A DNA stretch of 64,000 nt, from assembly GCA_026708115.1 (NCBI GenBank), contig JAPOVL010000013.1:310001-374000 (forward strand). The letters are read 5' to 3'. The notes below the pieces were generated by a model. The model saw only the letters and a list, made by a program, of their open reading frames with translations, ran no database searches and had not been told where the DNA came from. Positions 60,761 through 64,000 of this stretch are shown piece after piece; position 1 is the first letter of the stretch; every line of letters begins with the position of its first letter. Both the position numbers and the translations under genes were made by a program. The stretch comes from Chloroflexota bacterium. Its GTDB lineage: Bacteria; Chloroflexota; Anaerolineae; Aggregatilineales; Phototrophicaceae.

Positions 60761-62452
60761 CTAGTCGGCGCCGGAAGGCGCTGCTTCGCGCCGGTCAAAT
60801 GCCATATCTATCGCTTCAATATAAGCCGTTGCCGCTTTGGTGCCATAGCCGTAGGGATCTTCGTAAGGAATAGGATCGTCATGGAAGTTGGTTGGCGGCG
60901 GTGGCGAGGTCGTGGCCCATTCCAGGGTCAAGGCGCGCCAGGGATTGGCGCCGGCGATCGGTCCATGAAAGTAGCTGCGCGCAATATTGTAAAGGACGAT
61001 AAAGGTCGAGAATCCCAAGACAAATGCGGCAAGGCTGATTAGCCTGTTAAAGTCGGTGAAGGCGGGATCGTAGACGGCGACGCGACGCGGCATGCCCAGC
61101 ATGCCAACGATGTGCATCGGGAAAAAGGTGATCAGGAAGCCCAAATACGTGAAGACGAAATGGATCCTGCCCAGCGTTTCATCCATCATGCGGCCGGTGA
61201 TCTTGGGGAACCAATGATAGAGCGCCGCGTAGATGGCGAAGACGCTGCCGCCGAATAGCACAAAGTGGAAATGGCTGACGACAAAGTAGGTATCGTGAAC
61301 GTGAATATCAAAGGGCAGCGCCGCCAGCATGACGCCGGTGATGCCGCCGATGACAAACATCGACATAAAGCCGAGCGCGAAGAGCATGGCGCTGGTGAAA
61401 CGGATCTTGCCGCCCCAGATTGTGCCCAGCCAACTGAACATCTTGATGCCGGTGGGCACGGCGATAATCATGGTGGTGATCATGAAGGGAATCCGCAATT
61501 CCGGTTGCAGGCTGGTGAACATGTGGTGCGCCCATACGGTGAAGCCGACAATCGCAATGGCCATGCTGGAAAGCCCGACCATGCGATAACCGAAAACGGG
61601 CTTGCGACTGTGGATTGAGAGCACCTCGGAAAGCACGCCCATGCCCGGCAAAACCATGATGTACACGGCCGGATGGCTGTAGAACCAGAAAATATTCTGC
61701 CAGAGCAAGACGTCCCCGCCGCCGGAGGCGTCAAAAAAAGTGGTGCCCGTCATGCGATCTAGCAACAGCAGTGTCAAGGCGCCCGCCAAGAAAGGCGTCG
61801 CCATTACGGCGATGATGCTCGTCGCCAGCACCGCCCAACAGAGCAGCGGCATGCGCCAGATGGTCATCTCCGGCGGGCGCATGTTAAGAATGGTGACGAT
61901 GAAGTTGATCGAACCCAGAATCGACGACAGCCCCAGCAAATGCGCGCCCAGCGCCCAAAGCGTTTGACCATCTCCGCTGAAAAGCGTCGACAGCGGCGGA
62001 TAGGAGGTCCAGCCGGCTTCGGCAGGACTGACGAAGTAACCCAGCAGCATGACGACCCCCGCCGGTGGTATCAGCCAGAAAGCGAAGGCATTGAGCCAGG
62101 GGAAGGCCATGTCTTTTGCGCCGAGCTGCAGGGGCACGACGAAATTGCCGTAAGCCGCCCACATGGGAATGATGAAGAGGAAGATCATGATGGTGCCGTG
62201 CATGGTGAAGAGGCTGTTATAGGCCGCGCCCGATACCATAAAGTCCAGTTCGGGCGTCCAAAGCTCAAGCCGGATGCCCATGGCTAGCGCGCCACCGATG
62301 ATGAAGAAGAGCAGGGAAGTGACGCCGTATTGTACGCCGATGATCTTGTGATCAACACTCCAACGCAGGTACTCGCTTAGCGCCGGGCGCCTAACCGCTT
62401 CGATCTCTTGTCTTGATTGTCCTCCCCCAAGGGGTACGGCAATTGTCGCCAT
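60761..62452 (-). CDS. coxA: Cytochrome c oxidase subunit I
   Basis: The 563-residue subunit I has 12 TM helices. The heme a ligand His is in YNSLFTMHGTIMIFLF near residue 84, and the D-channel region is VVPLQLGAKDMAFPWLN. The CuB/cross-link motif is FWFYSHPAVYIMVLPGMG near 256, where the usual Glu of HPEVY is replaced and a Tyr-Ser pair precedes His, as in A2-type oxidases. HDTYFVVSHFHFVLFGG near 385 holds the remaining heme ligands. It reduces O2 to water. AGAGG precedes the start. Confidence 0.97.
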   Translation of the reverse strand: MATIAVPLGGGQSRQEIEAVRRPALSEYLRWSVDHKIIGVQYGVTSLLFFIIGGALAMGIRLELWTPELDFMVSGAAYNSLFTMHGTIMIFLFIIPMWAAYGNFVVPLQLGAKDMAFPWLNAFAFWLIPPAGVVMLLGYFVSPAEAGWTSYPPLSTLFSGDGQTLWALGAHLLGLSSILGSINFIVTILNMRPPEMTIWRMPLLCWAVLATSIIAVMATPFLAGALTLLLLDRMTGTTFFDASGGGDVLLWQNIFWFYSHPAVYIMVLPGMGVLSEVLSIHSRKPVFGYRMVGLSSMAIAIVGFTVWAHHMFTSLQPELRIPFMITTMIIAVPTGIKMFSWLGTIWGGKIRFTSAMLFALGFMSMFVIGGITGVMLAALPFDIHVHDTYFVVSHFHFVLFGGSVFAIYAALYHWFPKITGRMMDETLGRIHFVFTYLGFLITFFPMHIVGMLGMPRRVAVYDPAFTDFNRLISLAAFVLGFSTFIVLYNIARSYFHGPIAGANPWRALTLEWATTSPPPPTNFHDDPIPYEDPYGYGTKAATAYIEAIDMAFDRREAAPSGAD

Positions 62453-62526
62453 TGTCTCGCCTCTTTACTCAGCGTCAAATATGCTGCTGCTTTGCTGCAT
62501 TTTCTGCTATGGTCCCCATCTTGGCG

Positions 62527-63870
62527 CTACGCGGAATCGTTTTGTGCATTCGATTCTGCCGCTTCTTCGACAGCCCCTGTGTCCGGTGTCCCGTCCTCCA
62601 CTGCGGCGTCATCGCTCATGCCAAAAGTTATATCTACCTCCATCGCGAACACGGTCATGATCGCATCGGGAATGGCGGTGACGCTGTTTTCCATATCGCA
62701 GTCGGATTGCTCACCCTGCGTACAAAGGTAAGCCACGATTGAATAGAGTTGTTCGGGTGTCATGACATTGGCGGCATCGACCACGTCCGGCCCAAAAGCC
62801 GCCATTTGCTGGTCATAACCCGGCACCCTGAACGCGCCGGAGTTCCAGATCGAGTTGGCAATGTACTCTTCTGCCGATTGGCCCGGCACGCGCTCCCCGG
62901 CGCGATCGGCGATCCCGTTCAGGGGCGGTCCGGTAAGCCCCGTCCATCCTAGGCTGTCGAGCACGTGGCAACTGTTGCAGATATAGTTTTGGATTTCCAC
63001 TTCACCGCGCAGCACGGGATCCGCCGGCGGATTGAGAATCGCGTGAATCGCCGGCTCAAAGAATTGTTCCAGGTATTGCGCCTCGTCTTCGTATACGATC
63101 ACCGCGCCACGCATGCGTCCATGGCCATCCCCGCACAGTTCGGCGCAGACGATAGGATACTCGGCGGGATACACAACTCCCTCGATACGGACCGGCGTGA
63201 AGCGCAGCTCGGTGGGCCGTCCCCCTTGCCTGGGATCGCCCGGCAGCAAATCCTGCTTGACGCGCATCGCCGGCACCCAATAGGAATGGATGACGTCTTG
63301 CGTCTGCAAACTCAGATCGACATTCTGACCAATGTAAGTATGTAAATTGGCGCCGCTATTGATGATGATTGCATCGCCATTTGGCGTTAGGCGTCCGGTC
63401 TCGTAGGTATGTGTCCAGGCATAGCGCGCCCCTATCACGTTGATCGGAATGGAAGCGCCATTGACCATATTGACGTTGGCTTTGGGCGCGGAGTTCTGGC
63501 TCCAGACATTGAAGCTGATAACCGCCAGAAAGACGACCACCAGCGACGGGATAACTGTCCAAACGATTTCCAGTACCATGTTTCCGTGATAAGTAGGTCC
63601 GTCGCTCGTATCGTCCCCGCGCGCGCGGAACGCGATCACCGAGATCAGCAACATGCCTTGGATCAAGAAGAACACGATGCCGCCGACAATCATCAAGATG
63701 AAGAAGAGCTCGTCCACGCTCTTGGATTCCGCCGAGGCTTGCGGTGGAAAAATGCCGGGAATAAATGTGGTAAACCAGTTGATGCCGACGACGCTAACCA
63801 GCAGATAAACCGCGGCAACGACAATCGTTGTCGGACTTATCGATGGTCTGTTTCCATAGTTGTTAGCCAT
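62527..63870 (-). CDS. coxB: Cytochrome c oxidase subunit II with fused cytochrome c (caa3 type)
   Basis: The 447-residue protein has a hydrophobic N-terminal segment and a second TM pair near residues 55-115. The CuA domain has QTQDVIHSYWVPAMRVKQDL and the copper motif VCAELCGDGHGRMRG near 240. A C-terminal cytochrome c domain has CNSCH near residue 300 and a likely axial Met in GYDQQMAAF. The fused cytochrome c defines a caa3 enzyme. An acidic tail of about 40 residues follows. It is the first gene of the operon; the region 63871-64000 upstream should hold its promoter. Confidence 0.96.
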   Translation of the reverse strand: MANNYGNRPSISPTTIVVAAVYLLVSVVGINWFTTFIPGIFPPQASAESKSVDELFFILMIVGGIVFFLIQGMLLISVIAFRARGDDTSDGPTYHGNMVLEIVWTVIPSLVVVFLAVISFNVWSQNSAPKANVNMVNGASIPINVIGARYAWTHTYETGRLTPNGDAIIINSGANLHTYIGQNVDLSLQTQDVIHSYWVPAMRVKQDLLPGDPRQGGRPTELRFTPVRIEGVVYPAEYPIVCAELCGDGHGRMRGAVIVYEDEAQYLEQFFEPAIHAILNPPADPVLRGEVEIQNYICNSCHVLDSLGWTGLTGPPLNGIADRAGERVPGQSAEEYIANSIWNSGAFRVPGYDQQMAAFGPDVVDAANVMTPEQLYSIVAYLCTQGEQSDCDMENSVTAIPDAIMTVFAMEVDITFGMSDDAAVEDGTPDTGAVEEAAESNAQNDSA

Positions 63871-64000
63871 AGCGGGTTTCCACCTGATTTTCGCAGCTTG
63901 GATCGCGCGCCAACGCGAGCGCCCAGAGTCGCGGATATCAACCTTCGCGAACGAACTATGACGGGGACCGCGAAGATCTTCCTAAGTCGGTCGCAAGCGC

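Overview
The window looks like a chromosomal segment of an aerobic heterotrophic bacterium, most probably a Chloroflexota (Anaerolineae-like) lineage. The reasons are the gene families and their layout: SpoVS, a SdhC/SdhD-like fusion, a caa3-type (A2-like) oxidase cluster, tandem vWA and PP2C-like/beta-propeller membrane proteins, Uma2, DUF2277, and promoters dominated by an extended -10 motif. This assignment rests on gene content only. No rRNA, phage or transposase gene is visible.

Layout. 1-8.0 kb: end of a YtkA-like lipoprotein gene and a polytopic membrane protein, a PP2C-like/beta-propeller membrane protein, ThuA-like protein, GT2 glycosyltransferase, transketolase and SpoVS. 8.5-16.4 kb: double-vWA membrane protein, then an alpha-glucoside-type ABC operon (binding protein, AglF-like, an AglG-like permease with a very large extracytoplasmic insert, and a secreted beta-helix protein). 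16.5-18.0 kb: three DinB domains in two genes, two of them fused in frame. 18.2-31.4 kb: methyltransferase, Ca2+/Na+ exchanger, polyferredoxin, PhyH dioxygenase, Cys-type sulfatase, secreted Ig/PPC-repeat protein, holB, quinone reductase-like protein, DUF2277, metallophosphoesterase, galE. 31.5-36.8 kb: a small membrane protein, an RluD-type pseudouridine synthase, and an accessory island of three stand-alone HsdR-N-like nucleases. Part of this island is bracketed by two copies of the rluD 3' end. 37.1-44.3 kb: anaerobic sulfatase-maturase-like radical SAM enzyme, an HNH pair, RidA, EF-P, a DUF2142/GT39-like protein, YvcK and RmuC. 44.5-51.4 kb: sdhCD-sdhA-sdhB, a coiled-coil membrane protein and two 3-hydroxyacyl-CoA dehydrogenases. 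51.5-54.8 kb: tRNA-Thr, -Tyr, -Thr, rpmG, tRNA-Trp, secE, nusG, rplK, rplA. 54.9-57.7 kb: msrA, ksgA, OsmC-like, Uma2. 57.8-63.9 kb: cytochrome c oxidase operon (coxB, coxA, a divergent subunit III paralogue, an unknown membrane protein, coxC, subunit IV) on the minus strand.

How the genes fit together. Carbohydrate and sulfate-ester use is represented by the ABC transporter, the sulfatase and the maturase 13 kb away. Electrons from acyl-CoA and succinate oxidation can enter the quinone pool, and the caa3 oxidase is the terminal step.

The most unusual structure not explained by genes is a family of about 80-95 bp intergenic repeats. There are eight copies plus one fragment, on both strands. 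They have a 5' hairpin whose arms differ between copies yet keep pairing, a conserved core and a 3' GC hairpin. The second is the duplicated, diverged and still in-frame rluD tail around the nuclease island. Both look like traces of mobile or recombinational activity without any visible recombinase.
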